A program made the translations under genes and the position numbers. This document shows positions 24,530 through 36,063 of a stretch of DNA of 64,000 nucleotides, in pieces (position 1 is the stretch's first letter; each line of letters opens with the position of its first letter). The notes beneath the pieces are model-generated. The model had not been told where the DNA came from. It ran no database searches and saw only the letters and a list, made by a program, of their open reading frames with translations. The stretch is from Pleurotus djamor (lineage: Eukaryota; Basidiomycota; Agaricomycetes; Agaricales; Pleurotaceae): NCBI GenBank assembly GCA_029747585.1, contig JAPEVF010000215.1, positions 1-64,000 on the forward strand, read 5' to 3'.

Positions 24530-24965
24530 TCTTTCTGATATCGTCTGCTACTCACATTGAATGTCTTGCTGGATTATATAGGTACGACGCACACTTCTCA
24601 GGGACTCAAAGCGCTGGAAATTTGGAGATGACAGAGCCTGTACTAGGATATGATGCTTTGTCGATGCTGACAGAGAAAACCCATGGATATCCCGATTTCT
24701 CGGTACTAGAAACCATGCTTGGTCAGCGCTGTATAAAGCCCACCTTAGTGAAATGGGAATCGGATGGCGGTGTGCAGTGAAAAGCGCAGTGCAGGTCAGG
24801 TGTGCCATGGGCGCTTGTTTTACACTCACTTACATCCTAGATGACGATGTTACAAAGTTGGTGCGAAGAGTACGAGTATTTTTGGACAAATATTGAATTA
24901 CTGGTATTGTCCACACATATATATATATATATCGGCATTCCTAATTACAGGCCCAACGACGGATA
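24530..24965. promoter_or_regulatory. Spacer between tandem reductases with TATA-like site
   Basis: This 436-bp spacer holds the 3' region of reductase copy 2 and the promoter of copy 1. A TATATA element lies at 24575-24580 on the minus strand, about 46 bp before the start codon. A (TA)n run (TATATATATATAT) lies at 24919-24931. No other gene is seen. Confidence 0.5.
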
Positions 24966-26466
24966 TCAGGTCGCAGATGCAGTTACAGCCTGAAGAATGG
25001 GTCGTTTCTCGTAGAATCCGACCGAGCTTAAAAATGGCATGTAGGATGTTCCATCGCCCTAATCCAGACAATATTTGAGCTACTGGATGGAGGATAGAGC
25101 TTAGGGCACATGGACTTACAAATATCTTGTTAGGGAAGCCGGGGTCGAAAGGGACAGCGCTTTCGATTTCCTTCATGTGGTCATCCGTGAGACTGATGGT
25201 GAGTGCTTCAACATTGGCTTCGAGCTGTTCTACTTTGCGTCCGCCGATGATGGGGAAGACATAGGGCGTCTTCTTGAGAACATACGCAATGGCCACTGAT
25301 GGTCACGTTAATATGGGGATATCATCCAGAAACGGATGCCCGCAAAATGCTTACCGGCGCCAATATTTGTCGTCCCAACTTCCTTCGCAATCTTGTCTAG
25401 GACACCGGACATCGCTTTCTCGTCGGGCGACCGCTCCCATCCGTTAGGCGAGAAGAAAGTGCGTCCATTCTCTCCTGTGTCGCGGCGACGTTTCTCTTCT
25501 TCGTCTGAGCGCAGCTTTCCGCCGGCAAGGACACCCCAAGGGGCCAGGGCCATTCCTATAATTATAATGGGTGAGAACTTGGCAAAAGGATAAGAGAGTG
25601 CAGGAGAAACCTTCTTCCCGAGCCATTGGTATGATATCTCGCTCAAAGTCTCGAAGCATGACATTCCATTGGCCTTGATAGATAACGAAAGGTGTTTTCC
25701 CATTGTATTTGGCATAAGTGTTCGCTTTGGATACGATCCATGCGGGCGTGTCCGAGATGCCCTGTTTCAGCGTTAGAAGTTGCCAAGCTTGCTTGTCGTT
25801 AAAGGACGAACCAAGTACAAGACTTTCCCTTGCAGGACTAAGTTATGGAGTCCATCCATGACCTCTTCGATCGATGTCGCATAATCCCACCAATGGATGT
25901 ATAGGATGTCGATATAGGTTGTACGGAGTTTCTTCAAAGACGCCTCGACGGAAGCGTACATGTTCTTGATATTATTGCCAGCGTAGTTGACTTGAATTTT
26001 GATGTCACGATTCGCGGTCTTGTATGGGGTGGTGTACTGACGCGGAAAGGTAAGTTATCGCAAGCTAGGTATTGAACACAAATCAAACTGGCGAACCTTA
26101 GTTGCGATCACAAGTTGTTCACGGATGCCACGCTGCTCGGCCCATTCACCGATAAATTTCTCGGAAGTTTCTTCCTGACTAGTGCAAGGGGATTGAATAA
26201 GCGTCCACGCAGCGATAAGTGAGGAATAAACGGCTTAACTAGTTACCAGCGGTGTCAATGAAGTTTCCACCCATCTCATAGTAGGCATCCAGGAGTTTGA
26301 AACTGCTCTCCTTATCCATAGAACCCATACCATATTGGGCCCATTGGTCGCCGATGCTCATGGCGCCAAGCTGGATAGGGGATACATGAAGACCTGAGCG
26401 AGCCGAGAGTTTCCTGTAACGAGCAAGGGTGGAAGGTGGGGGTGGTGCCTTTGTAAGGAGACTCAT
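24966..26466 (-). CDS. Aldo/keto reductase, aryl-alcohol dehydrogenase type (copy 2)
   Basis: A close paralogue of the downstream gene with the same exon layout. It starts at the ATG at 26466 ([20 protein letters not shown]). Tetrad residues are again present: NFIDTAGN joined to [25 protein letters not shown] and [14 protein letters not shown]. The C-terminal exon, after an intron beginning at FPNKIF, reads [20 protein letters not shown] and stops at 24966. Catalysis would be reversible NADPH-linked reduction of aryl or aliphatic aldehydes; the real substrate cannot be told from sequence. Local duplication is the simplest origin for the pair. Confidence 0.9.
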
Positions 26467-26521
26467 TGTGAACGGAGGTGGGATGTTTATTATGCTTCGT
26501 GGTAGACCAGCAAGAGGGACC

Positions 26522-26529
26522 TATTTATA
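26522..26529 (-). promoter_or_regulatory. TATA box of aldo/keto reductase copy 2
   Basis: The minus strand reads TATAAATA, 56 bp before the start codon at 26466. This is a normal distance for a short fungal 5' UTR. Confidence 0.5.
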
Positions 26530-27392
26530 CGGGATTTCAAGCTACGCGAGTGCTTACATTGCATGTCTGTGTCAATGGCTGGTTGCGCACCAGTGGGGTT
26601 GCGGGGGAAAGTTGCCGAATGTCGAGTCGCCGGGGCGACGCGCGTCCTACGGGTTCAGCTGACTGAGGCCTGCAGAGATACCGATATCCCAGGAAGCACC
26701 GTTCTTGATAAGCACCGTAGAGAGACATACGGCAGCGTACGTCAATTGACATGCACGTTTCCGAAAATTAGGGACGATCAAACCATGGGCTAAATTAGAG
26801 AGTGGCGCTTGTTCGAGTCAAATTTACTTCCCAGTTGCCACATACCATTCTTCAACAAGGTCGCGAAGAAAGCCTACACATGGCGAGACAGCAGCCCAAG
26901 CATAGTGTAATGAAGCATTTTCGGGCCTCTTATTTTCATATCACTCGAATCAAGGACGCACTAACGGACTCGGAAGAGAACGGGGTTAGAGTTGGGATTC
27001 AAGGCGGGGAAGGCTTGTGACTCACATTACTCTGAGGTAAGGTATCTGACTGCTCAGGAATGGGATTTGAACAGATGAACTTCCAAGCGGGCAAGCAGTT
27101 CCTTCCTATATGTACGTACAACAAAGAATAGACACGACACATTAGAGTGAACTAGGAATTCTAAGCAAAATGCGACAAAGCGTTAAATGAGCCATAGATA
27201 GTCGTGATAGGTCGTGAAAAGGTCGTGAAAAGGTCGTGAAAATCGTGAAGGATCGTGTAAGTTAATAAGTTAAGGATAGTAGTCAGAAACAAAAGGTGGA
27301 GGGGTGGAAGGAAGAGGGATGCCACAGAATGGTCGGAGGTGGATGGCTTTTATGAGGCGACAACCAGTTCGCCAGGACAAAGAGTGCGCTAG
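26530..27392. other. Intergenic region containing a short tandem repeat
   Basis: No gene is supported in this stretch. Several short frames have no coding character. The one structured piece is a tandem array of an 11-nt unit near 27200-27260, listed separately. Confidence 0.5.
27200..27260 (+). repeat. Short tandem repeat, GGTCGTGAAAA unit
   Basis: Three near-perfect copies of GGTCGTGAAAA in a row, flanked by diverged copies (GTCGTGATA; TCGTGAAG; GATCGTGTAAG). It is a small minisatellite between genes with no known role. Confidence 0.7.
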
Positions 27393-27992
27393 TTAAGACT
27401 GAAGAAAGCTTTCACTCTGCCCTCGTGGTCGACCATTTGACCCAGGTTGAGCAGCCCGTCTTGACAGCACAGACGTGAGGTCATCGTGTGAACGGAAAAA
27501 ATCATCATCCCCTTCGTACGGCGAAGAGGAGGCGTTTATCTACAACAAATCTATCAGAAAGACAAAGGAGCAAATTGGGAACTGGCAACGCACCCATTGG
27601 CCGAGGACTTCGCCCACCCGAGAAGCCTCTTCTGGAGAAAAGTTACAGTCGGTGCCCTTCTCTGCATGAAGCCTCATCAACTCGCTCAGCGATCGCTTGT
27701 CACGCTTTGCATAGACCTGGCCACCGCTTGCCTCCCTCGCATGACCATTCTGCCCAGAACGGCGCGGCGTGGTGTCGTTCTCAACCGGAAATACAACGGA
27801 GTTTCGTGGGGTCATGACCGGAGCGGCACTGCTACTCGTTGATGCAGACATGGACGTATCGGATGGAGAGGGTCCGTGCGTTGACGTTGGTTCTTCATCC
27901 ATTGTCAAGGATCTGTCCCAGTCTTCGCTAAGCGAACCAGAAGAGTTGATCGATAGCGAGGACATGTTCAATTCAGGATGCTCAAGAGCCAT
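27393..27992 (-). CDS. Conserved hypothetical fungal protein
   Basis: Two exons, 27992-27594 and 27539-27393, joined in frame at GQW-INASSSPYEG, giving 181 aa. The N-terminus is MALEHPELNMSSLSINSS. The first two thirds is Ser/Thr/Pro-rich and acidic and probably disordered. The ordered piece is SLSELMRLHAEKGTDCNFSPEEASRVGEVLGQW followed by INASSSPYEGDDDFFRSHDD. I recall similar helix-plus-SSSPYEG blocks in other basidiomycete proteins, which supports the splice, but no function is known to me. An upstream ATG at 28058 would add 22 residues; I prefer 27992 because the sequence from there looks family-like. Confidence 0.6.
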
Positions 27993-28600
27993 TGCAGCGA
28001 GTATTGTACTGGAAGATGAGCAAGCCAGATGGAGTCGCACGTGGTCGTAAGTTGGCAACTGAAGGGAAAGACAGTTAACGTTCGCGACAAGTTTGTCAAG
28101 ATGCAGCGATTTGGCTACTTACTGGTGACCTGAGCCCCAGTTGACCAGTTGAGGGGCCTTTCAAGCCAGTAAAAGGGTTCCGGGAGAAAACTTCAAGGAG
28201 ATGGTGGTATGTGGGAAAGAGCGCGACGCGTCCAAATTCGATCAACAAAGCCAACGGCATCACGTGATACTATTGAGTATAGGGGCTCAGACTGGCGGTG
28301 GCTACCTGGCATCGCGTCCCTCACAGTGAGAATCGCTGAGTGAAGTCATCGAATAGAAGATAAATGGTGTCCGTATAGCCTAACGATGTATACCAAGTGG
28401 TGTGTCAAGTTTCTACAAGACTCAAGGTCACTGGAAGAGCTCAATCAACTTGAACTCGACCGAATTTTCCTAAGAAAGCACTGGAATTCGAGACGTGTTG
28501 CCAGTGATGAAAGGCAGGAATGAACAGGTATAGATACATATGTCGCTCGGAGAATGGATACAGGAATCTATTAAGGGAGTCCGCGAGCGCTTCATGGGAT
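27993..28600. other. Intergenic region, nothing recognised
   Basis: A 608-bp stretch between two minus-strand genes. It holds the presumed promoter of the conserved hypothetical gene and the 3' end of the FHA gene. I see no ORF, repeat or RNA feature. Confidence 0.5.
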
Positions 28601-29200
28601 TCAAGATGCGCCAGAAAGTGCTACGCGTGCAACGATCGGTTTCAATTGATCATCCTTTATATATGATGGAGTATTCTGGTTTCTAGAGATCTGAATCCCT
28701 AGCGTCTATTGACGGCGGATCAGTAAGAAGATACAAATGCACAAGATATGTGTGAGCTTACTAGTGTATCACCTCGCCGAAGGGCGATTTCTTGACCAGG
28801 TTGCACTTTGACATCGTTTATAAACGTTCCAAAGGGTGAATCAAGATCTCTGATATAAATCTAAGATAGAGAGAAAGTCGCCGTTAGTAACCGCTAATTT
28901 TACTTATTGGAGGTGAAGATGTGGGTTACGTACTTTTCCATTCTGGAACCAAACCTCTGCGTGCAGGGCACTGACAGACAAGGGAGAAACAGGCTCAGAG
29001 CTGCCTTCGACGCGTTTTACAGGGAATGTCCCGTTGAGATTACTGGGCACAGGTGAAGACTTTTGCTGTAGACCACCTTGCTCGATTCCCAAAATCTCCT
29101 TCTTCCCAGAAGGAAGGGTGATGTATTTGGGAGGAAATGGGAAACTGCCCGCTGCTGGTGCGAGGTTGAGCGATGAAACATTTAGGACGCCGAGCATAGT
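28601..29200 (-). CDS. Small FHA-domain protein
   Basis: Three exons, 29200-28934, 28860-28762 and 28705-28601, sum to 157 codons with clean GT...AG introns. The protein (156 aa) is nearly all one FHA domain, a phosphothreonine-binding module. The landmarks are PSGKKEILGIEQG, a loop with FPVKRVEGS, PLSVSALHAEVWFQNGK (the Ser-x-x-His core), IYIRDLDSPFGTFINDVKV (the conserved G-T-F-x-N) and LRRGDTLTLGIQISRNQN. The usual Arg before the first strand is not obvious, so phosphopeptide binding may differ. Larger fungal FHA proteins of the SLMAP/Far10/Vps64 type carry coiled coils and a C-terminal membrane anchor; none is present here, so this is either a distinct short family or a truncated relative. 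Confidence 0.75.
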
Positions 29201-30261
29201 ATCTGATAAGATGAAATTGAGGCAAGACGAGAGACAAGACGAAAGTGGAGGGCGTTGGCGAAATAATAGACTGCCGGAGGAGGGGATGGTAGGCACGATG
29301 CTTTGGGAATGCCCAATATATAGCCTGAGCCCAAGGAAGGGTGCCTCTTCATACAGCCTTTGCGGTAGCTTTACTCGAGTAGTTTGTGCCCTATTCTTAA
29401 GAGGCCATCGACCATCGGAAAGTACTGAAAGAACCTACGAGCACCCACGGAAGCCATCATCTTAAGTCCACACGTGAGAGAATTGACCTACAAGATGTAA
29501 TATACCGGAAGTCTCACCGTAAATCGGAGTAAGAAGCCTGATTCAAGCCTGATTCATGATTGACTGCATGCCCCTTCGTCTCCCTTCGTGGCCAAAATCA
29601 CAGAGGACAGCCGGACGATGATGTCCGAAGACAACGGTTACACCTACTAAGTGAGCGGTGAACTTCCGTTAAACGCCCATTTCGTTCACTCTTACCTTAC
29701 CTTCGGGGATTGCCTCCCTGCAGGAGTGAGCAACTTGCAGTGCTTTGGGGAGTACGAAGGTTTTCTACGATGTTCGGTAAATGTGAATTGGGGTCCTCGT
29801 GACAGATAGAGTGTACATTTTCCCCAAGCGGAGAAACTCGCGATGGCAATGGCGGACGTGACTTCGAAGCATTTTTGGTGTAAACATGGCTCTTTCCAGA
29901 AACCTTGAATGCCATAGAGTCCGGCTTCCCCCTTCGGAAAGTTTGTCTCTGGAGGTTGGCAAGTCACATCCGACTCACACTGTAGGGAGAGCTCTATTGT
30001 TCAGTAATAGGACTTGGCAGACGTGAACACCTGGAATTCGGGGCGTAACCGAGGGCTATTCCCACCCACCATGGAAATACAGAGAAAGTGACGATTCCTT
30101 GATCAAAGCACATCGTAGCTTACTTGAAGTTGAAACAGGCAGTTTGAAAGGGAGGTTACCAAGCCTTGTTCTTTTAGAGGGGAGTTGGTTTTAAAATATA
30201 TAACATCGGTCGTGTATCAAACCCGAGGTAATACTAGATGGGGTCTTCATTCTCCGCGCTG
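29201..30261. other. Intergenic region, no supported gene
   Basis: This 1.06-kb stretch holds the promoter of the FHA gene and the 3' flank of the lyase gene. Overlapping minus-strand frames at 29692-29967 (Cys/Pro-containing, starting MTCQPPETNFP) have no start context, splice partner or motif. I regard them as chance. Confidence 0.4.
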
Positions 30262-32933
30262 CTAGTAGAGTCTTACTGCATCGAAGATGAAGTTTGGTGA
30301 CCTGAGTTAGGAGTTAGCGTCAATTCCGTTGACAGATTCGAAGATTGACTGACAAGTACATGTCTCCACTCGAACCGGAGATGACATTGATGACGAGCGT
30401 GTTCGTCCCCGAGACCAAGACGCCAGATGCTACCATCATGACATCATGAGTTAGGTACACAGAGACGGCATGAGAACGGAATACTTACGAATATTCACGG
30501 TGTACATTATGTTCTGACAAGGGAGAGAAACGCTTTGAAAGCAGAAAGAACAATGAAAAATGCAACTCACGTTTCCTCGCCACTGGATTGGGGTTGAGTC
30601 ATTCTCGTAAGGGCAATATTGTAGAGGGTACTCACCGTTCCACGGGTTACTCCGCGACTGTTAGGTTGACTAGGGGCGGCAGGCTGAGGACCAGTCCAAC
30701 TGTTGACAGTGACTTGTGGGCGTCCTCCTGCGAAAGCCAACGTTGTGCCAATCTGTAGCGTCCTAGCACCAAGCTGGTTCGAATTGAGGTTGAAGCGGAC
30801 AGTGACAGGACCGATCGTCTATCCCTCCGTTAGCATACAACTTGCATCGCGCCAGACGTAAACTCAGAACTGACCTTGAAGATGGCCATGGGGAAACCGC
30901 TGATAGCTGAGCCAACCGTGAATGTGACTAGATCACAACCATAAAAATGCGTCCGAAAGCCTTAGAACGAAAATACTTACTTGGTCCCCAGTTGCTCATT
31001 CTGTTATCGCTTGGGCTAGAGATTTGAGCGCAAAGATCAGGACTGGGATTGCCGTAGCGAACGATGCCACATACTGAACTGTTTCAATCAGACTGCAACA
31101 CCAAGGGGTCAGTCATCTGCAAGATCATGGGACAGAAAGAAGGAAAATACCCAGCATTCAAGAACCCACGGGGCGTGCCGTCGAAATCACCAATTTGCCA
31201 GATGGTAGATGGGTTCTAACAATTATGAGGATATTCACTACTCAGATGAACATACGACTCACAGATTCTGACCATGCAATATTGGAAGTACCAGTGCTAC
31301 CACCGTTGACGTTCACTGACTGGGAAACGAGAGCGATCTCCACTTTGTAGACTATGGCAAGCCATCAGACAAAAGCGAGGTCCAGAACAGTTCTAGACAA
31401 AACATACGCGTCATTGTGTAAGTGCCTGGCTTCATGTACGGTGAGACGAATTGTCCATTGGTTCCTACTCGGGTCCTTTGAAGTCTTCAGGAACACGGTA
31501 AACCAAGCTGATCTCAATGGGGCTTACCAGTATTGTGCGGCGGAATTACTCCAGCCGATCACTGCATACGAAAAGCCCGAAGGAAGCCCACTGACAGATC
31601 CAGTAAGGCGACCACGGTTACTTTGGGGGACCAGTCCGTTGATGGAGAATTGCTCCCAGAATTGTGTATCTAGGTAAGTAGTCGTTAATCATCTATCCAT
31701 TGGCTGTGAATGGATGGTGGATCGCACTGATTGTGGAAGAAGGGGTTGAACCAGAGGTAAACCAGAGGGCATAGGGACCGTGCAGGCCCATTCGGAATGC
31801 TGGTAGGGAGGACTGTCAGAAAGCTTGGGTCGATTATGAAACAGTCATGACGAACACTCAGTTTGGGTATGCCCAGAATTCTTAGAAGAATTAGCTTATG
31901 AAGAAGGAGCGGCAAACCGTGGAAATACCATATCTAAGAAACAATTAAGCTTTGGTGAAGCGTCAATAACATGGGAACACTTACAGAAGTAGAGTTCTTG
32001 CTGGTCGCCTTACCAAAATGTGGAAGTCAGTTTGGGTAAGGATGCTGACGAAGGGACCATATCATACCGCCTTGGTTGTTGATGTCGCGGAAGAAGGGTC
32101 CCCCCGATGCAGACTCGTAACCCGTACCAGGAATAATCATCCAGGCAGCGATGTTATTGCCACTGACACCGTGGATCTGGTCATCAATGAATTGGCGGGA
32201 AGAGTAGTCTGAGTGATGATGAGAATCAATGGATGAGTTTCATAGTGATGATCAGGGCGACTATACATTTAGAGCGCGTTTGACCGTTGACAAGGAAAAC
32301 ATCACTGCCTTCGATAGCTGATCCGCCTTGGATGTAGGATTGAGGATAGCCGTTAGGGAGCGTCGCACGATTCAGACGAGCGATGAAGCGAAGTTCGCCA
32401 ACGGAAGGTTCGGCGGTGATACTGCGAAGAGAAACGGTCAAGACGAAGACATGACGAACACTGGTAAGCACGACTTACTAGGTTGCCATATGTATAGCGG
32501 GGTCATTGTATCTTGCAATGTAGTATCTGCGACGCGATTGAGTGTTTGCTACGTAGATCGAATAAACGGCTTACTGGGTCAGCGATCCAGCGACGCAGGT
32601 TATAACGATGTAGTTATTGGAGTTGCCACCTCGGAACCACGAGCATGACGCGCCAATCCCGGATGAGATATGACTACGCTTCGATTGATCTTGGGCTTGA
32701 ATGCCGTTGAAGAGCATAGACGTGATATCACCAGAGGTTCGTTGGACTAGAAAGGATGTTAGACAGTCGCGTAGAGTGTATAACCAATGTTACGGACCTG
32801 TGAAAACCAGACCAGCGTTGGTATCAACGACATAGTTGCTCCCCGACTCCGTGAGCCCAAAGGCGGCTGAAGCGGAGGGGACGAGCGAGGTCAAGTACAC
32901 AAGCGAGGCGAGTAGCAATTTGAATACTAGCAT
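30262..32933 (-). CDS. Secreted rhamnogalacturonan endolyase (PL4)
   Basis: Cleaves the rhamnogalacturonan I backbone of pectin by beta-elimination outside the cell. The start is the ATG at 32933. Residues 1-23 ([23 protein letters not shown]) form a signal peptide, and the mature protein begins [15 protein letters not shown] as in family PL4. The catalytic domain shows [57 protein letters not shown] (the conserved Lys region) and [11 protein letters not shown]. Next is the FnIII-like domain ([12 protein letters not shown]) and a C-terminal beta-sandwich ([49 protein letters not shown]). A dozen or so short introns are needed. The stop is TAG at 30262-30264. It probably takes part in plant cell-wall decay or host-tissue colonisation. 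Confidence 0.88.
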
Positions 32934-32975
32934 CGTTGTGGGGTTACACAGATCAGGGTATGAAGTTTACCGGGC

Positions 32976-32983
32976 TTTTTATA
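32976..32983 (-). promoter_or_regulatory. TATA box of the PL4 lyase gene
   Basis: The minus strand reads TATAAAAA, 43 bp before the start codon at 32933. That suits a highly inducible secreted-enzyme gene. Confidence 0.55.
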
Positions 32984-33525
32984 TGGTGATCTGAGAAGGT
33001 TTCGCCGAATCCTCGCGGCGGGTTACTCTCGGTACAGGTCATGCATGATCGCTAAGGTGCCTCCTGCAATTCAGAGACAACCATCACAAGGGTTAACCCT
33101 GGAAAATGCGATTGAGCGGACCGTTTGGCGGGAGAAAGAAGATAGGTTAACGGAGGCCAAGAAGGAAGAATCTTCGCGGTCTTCAAGTCCAGCGTATGTC
33201 AACCGTATATATATCACGGAATTACTCAGGAAAATCCGTGGCTTTGCAAAGAGGCGGCCCGCAAAGGAACGTCAGATTGACTTTGGATTGACTTCTGTGT
33301 GCAGGGCCACCCGAAAGCTGCTTTACCTTGGCGAGTGACATTGCATATGTACACGGGTTCATTTTGTCACTGAGTCGCTAAGTCGATGTTCGTATCAAGT
33401 TCGTATGTCGATTTTTGGCAAGCACTTGGTGATGAAGTTGTGCAAGAAAGGTCACTCCCTGTGACATGTGACGGCGCTGGGGAGAACAGGGGCAAGCGCT
33501 TAAATGTTTCTCCCAACCTGCAATT
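32984..33525. other. Divergent intergenic region
   Basis: Between the lyase and the RING2-like gene, transcribed apart. A plus-strand frame at 33045-33338 (MIAKVPPAIQRQ, charged) shows no motif. No Cys-rich exon that could supply a missing RING1 or IBR domain is seen here. Confidence 0.4.
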
Positions 33526-35822
33526 ATGTCCTCCTCCTCGTCCTCGAGGCGTCATGCTCGCGTTGAACCCTCTTCGAGGCACAATCGTGCACAAAGCCAA
33601 GCGCAAAATGATCCCTTGGACCCACTGGAGATGATGCGAATGTTTTGAGTTTACTGACATGTCATCATCTCAGACGACGAGCGGGGTTAGTTGATGGTTT
33701 CCTTTGGCTGGCCGAGCGTATTTTCGTTGGTGCTCCGCCATCAATCCACAATTCCCAGTCATCTAGCTCCTCGCAGTCCGCGGACACCTCTGCGGATGAG
33801 GACGGCGAGGAGGAAGAGCAACCCGTTGTCGATGCTGAGGAATTGCTCCTCAAGACTAGCCAGGAACATGGTTGGCAGCGATGCCCTGCTCCTGGCTGTG
33901 GTTACATGATCGAATTGACGGAGGGATGTATGCGGGTGCGATGCAGATGCGGGACGAAATTCTGCTATGGCTGTGGTGAACCTTGGAAAACTTGTCCTTG
34001 CCCACTTTGGGATGACGGCGCAGACGAGCAAGTCCGACAGTCGTATGACGATGACGATGACCCATGGGAAGTCGTGGAAAGCACCGTTCCCAGTGACGAA
34101 CAATTGCACGACGAGACATCCGCGCCACCAACGCCCGTGCCGCCGCCTCCGCCCCTACGCCGTGAATACAAGATCCCATATTTCTTTGAGGAAGACGGAA
34201 TTACTATGCCAGGCGGGTTGTTTACAATGGTCCCAACCAGAGAGGAGACACCGTATCAACTTGAAGAAGAATTCATCGAGGAATTGCCCAATATTCCCAA
34301 TGAGTCTCGCGCCTTATCCCCTGCGTCCTCTGGGTTTGGCGACGATGCCCTTGAATCCAACGCAGACGAATCTGAGATGATCATCCTTGATTCTCCCCTC
34401 GCCACCGAACCAGTAACAGAACCTGGCTCCGACCTTGCTCAGTCAAACAGCCCGAATTCCGAGCGCCCGCCTGGTTACAAAGCCATCGACCCCGTCAGAG
34501 GGCCCGCCTTCCCGGTCCCCGATCCATCCAACTCGACGAACTTTGCGGACTATGGTTATGGGGGTCTTCTAGACGGCAAATCTCCGTTCGAGGCATACGA
34601 ACAAGGCCATGTGGACTCCGTGGACTCCGATCCTGCGTCACTCGAACCGCAACCCTCCGCAAGTGACCCGGAACGCTCCCTCCTTGGTCCCTCGATAAGG
34701 CGCACAGGTACCCCTAAACGCGTCATGGAGAATCATCAGGACCATGAAACAATGACAACTATCAGACGGGGAGCTCGTGCCCGTTTTTCCATCGGCGGCG
34801 AACAGGATTTATTCCCAAAAGACGTGCCTCCACGAAGTGAGTCAGTTCTCAGTCCTCCCGAGGATCAAGCTCGTATGGACGCCATTCGTGGCAACGTCAA
34901 GAATAAGGGCAAGAACAAAAACAAGAACGCACCTCATGGAAAGAATCCAAGCGTTTCTACACCATCACCTGCTTCGACCAATGCTTCGCCTGCAACTAGC
35001 AAGAGCCCATGGGGAGCTCCGTCTGCTGCTCCGTCCCCCGCCGTGACAAAGCCCTCCCCTTGGGGAAAGCCATCGGATGCAACAAATACGACTGCTCGGA
35101 ATTCTCGTCCGTCTACACCTCTATCAAGTCATTCACGAAACCCATCAGCCTCAGCGACTCAGAGCAACACACCTGAAATTCCTCCTTCTTTCCCTATCCC
35201 TGTCACCGCACCCGCACCAGAACCAGAACCATTGCCAGAACCAACACCAGAGCCTAGCGCCGTCGACGAGCCGCTTCTGGTTGATTCCTGGGATGGAAAT
35301 GGCACTGCAGAGGGTCGTGAGACCGATTACCTGAATCCCGTCCGAAGCGAAACCCTCCCACCCTATGAAGACCCGTTCTCCTCTAACTTTCCAGAGAAGC
35401 AGTTCAATGAATTTCACATTGAAGACACCAATGGAAACGTTGAAACCTCTGTTGAGAACGAAAACATTACTGAGAACGTCGACACCACGCCTCCTACACA
35501 CAGCGACATCCCCACCTCCGATACTCATGTTGACTCTCCCAATCCAAATGATGAAGTCAAGAATAGCGAAACCCCAGTACTGCCACCTCTACCCGACACT
35601 CCCCAGCTCATCGACTTCGGCGCTGATACCTCCAAAGCCAACGAAGAACCTTTAGCCACCGAGACTACTAAACCTGAAGCTACCTCTCCCGATCCCTCGC
35701 AATCGCCCGAAGCAGAGACACTCACTTCTCCTGAGATACCATCTGCTGTCAAGGAGGACAACGACGAGGACAAGGATGGTTTCGGCCCTGTGTTGAAGAA
35801 AAAGCGACGAAAAAGGAAGTAG
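33526..35822 (+). CDS. Protein with isolated RBR RING2-like zinc module and long disordered tail
   Basis: The long frame has no ATG before the zinc module; its apparent start is a TTG. The best solution is exon 1 at 33526-33641 (MSSSSSSRRHARVEP to DPLEMMR) spliced over a very short 32-nt intron (33642-33673, with CTGAC branch-like sequence) to RRAGLVDGFLWLAERIF. After a Ser/Glu-rich stretch comes a single zinc module, GWQRCPAPGCGYMIELTEGCMRVRC, then RCGTKFCYGCGEPWKTCPC. It matches RING2 (Rcat) of RBR ubiquitin ligases, including the Cys after Glu-Gly where the thioester Cys sits; the usual His two residues later is Arg. RING1 and IBR are not seen. The remaining 560 or so residues are Pro/Ser/Glu-rich with SPWG repeats, and the end (KKKRRKRK) is a likely nuclear signal. 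E3 activity is uncertain without RING1. Confidence 0.7.
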
Positions 35823-36063
35823 AATGTTGGCCATGTCAACGACTCTCTCTCACTTTCCCCTTCCCTGTATATCTCCTCTCTATCGTTCATCTGTAAAATA
35901 GGTCATCCTCACTGTATATACATACGTACCTCTCCCTAGCTTTCCCTTTTGCTATCGTTGCTAATCTCCTACATTATCATATGGAATATGTCCCTTCATG
36001 TCCTTTACAACTTCAACTACTTTTTTNGGATTGATGCATAGTAAGTGTCTGTGCTCCGTCCCC

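Noticed and set aside
33645..33673. Start of the RING2-like protein at the beginning of the long open frame
   Set aside because: The first codon there is TTG, not ATG. An upstream ATG at 33526 with a short intron gives a normal start in the correct frame.
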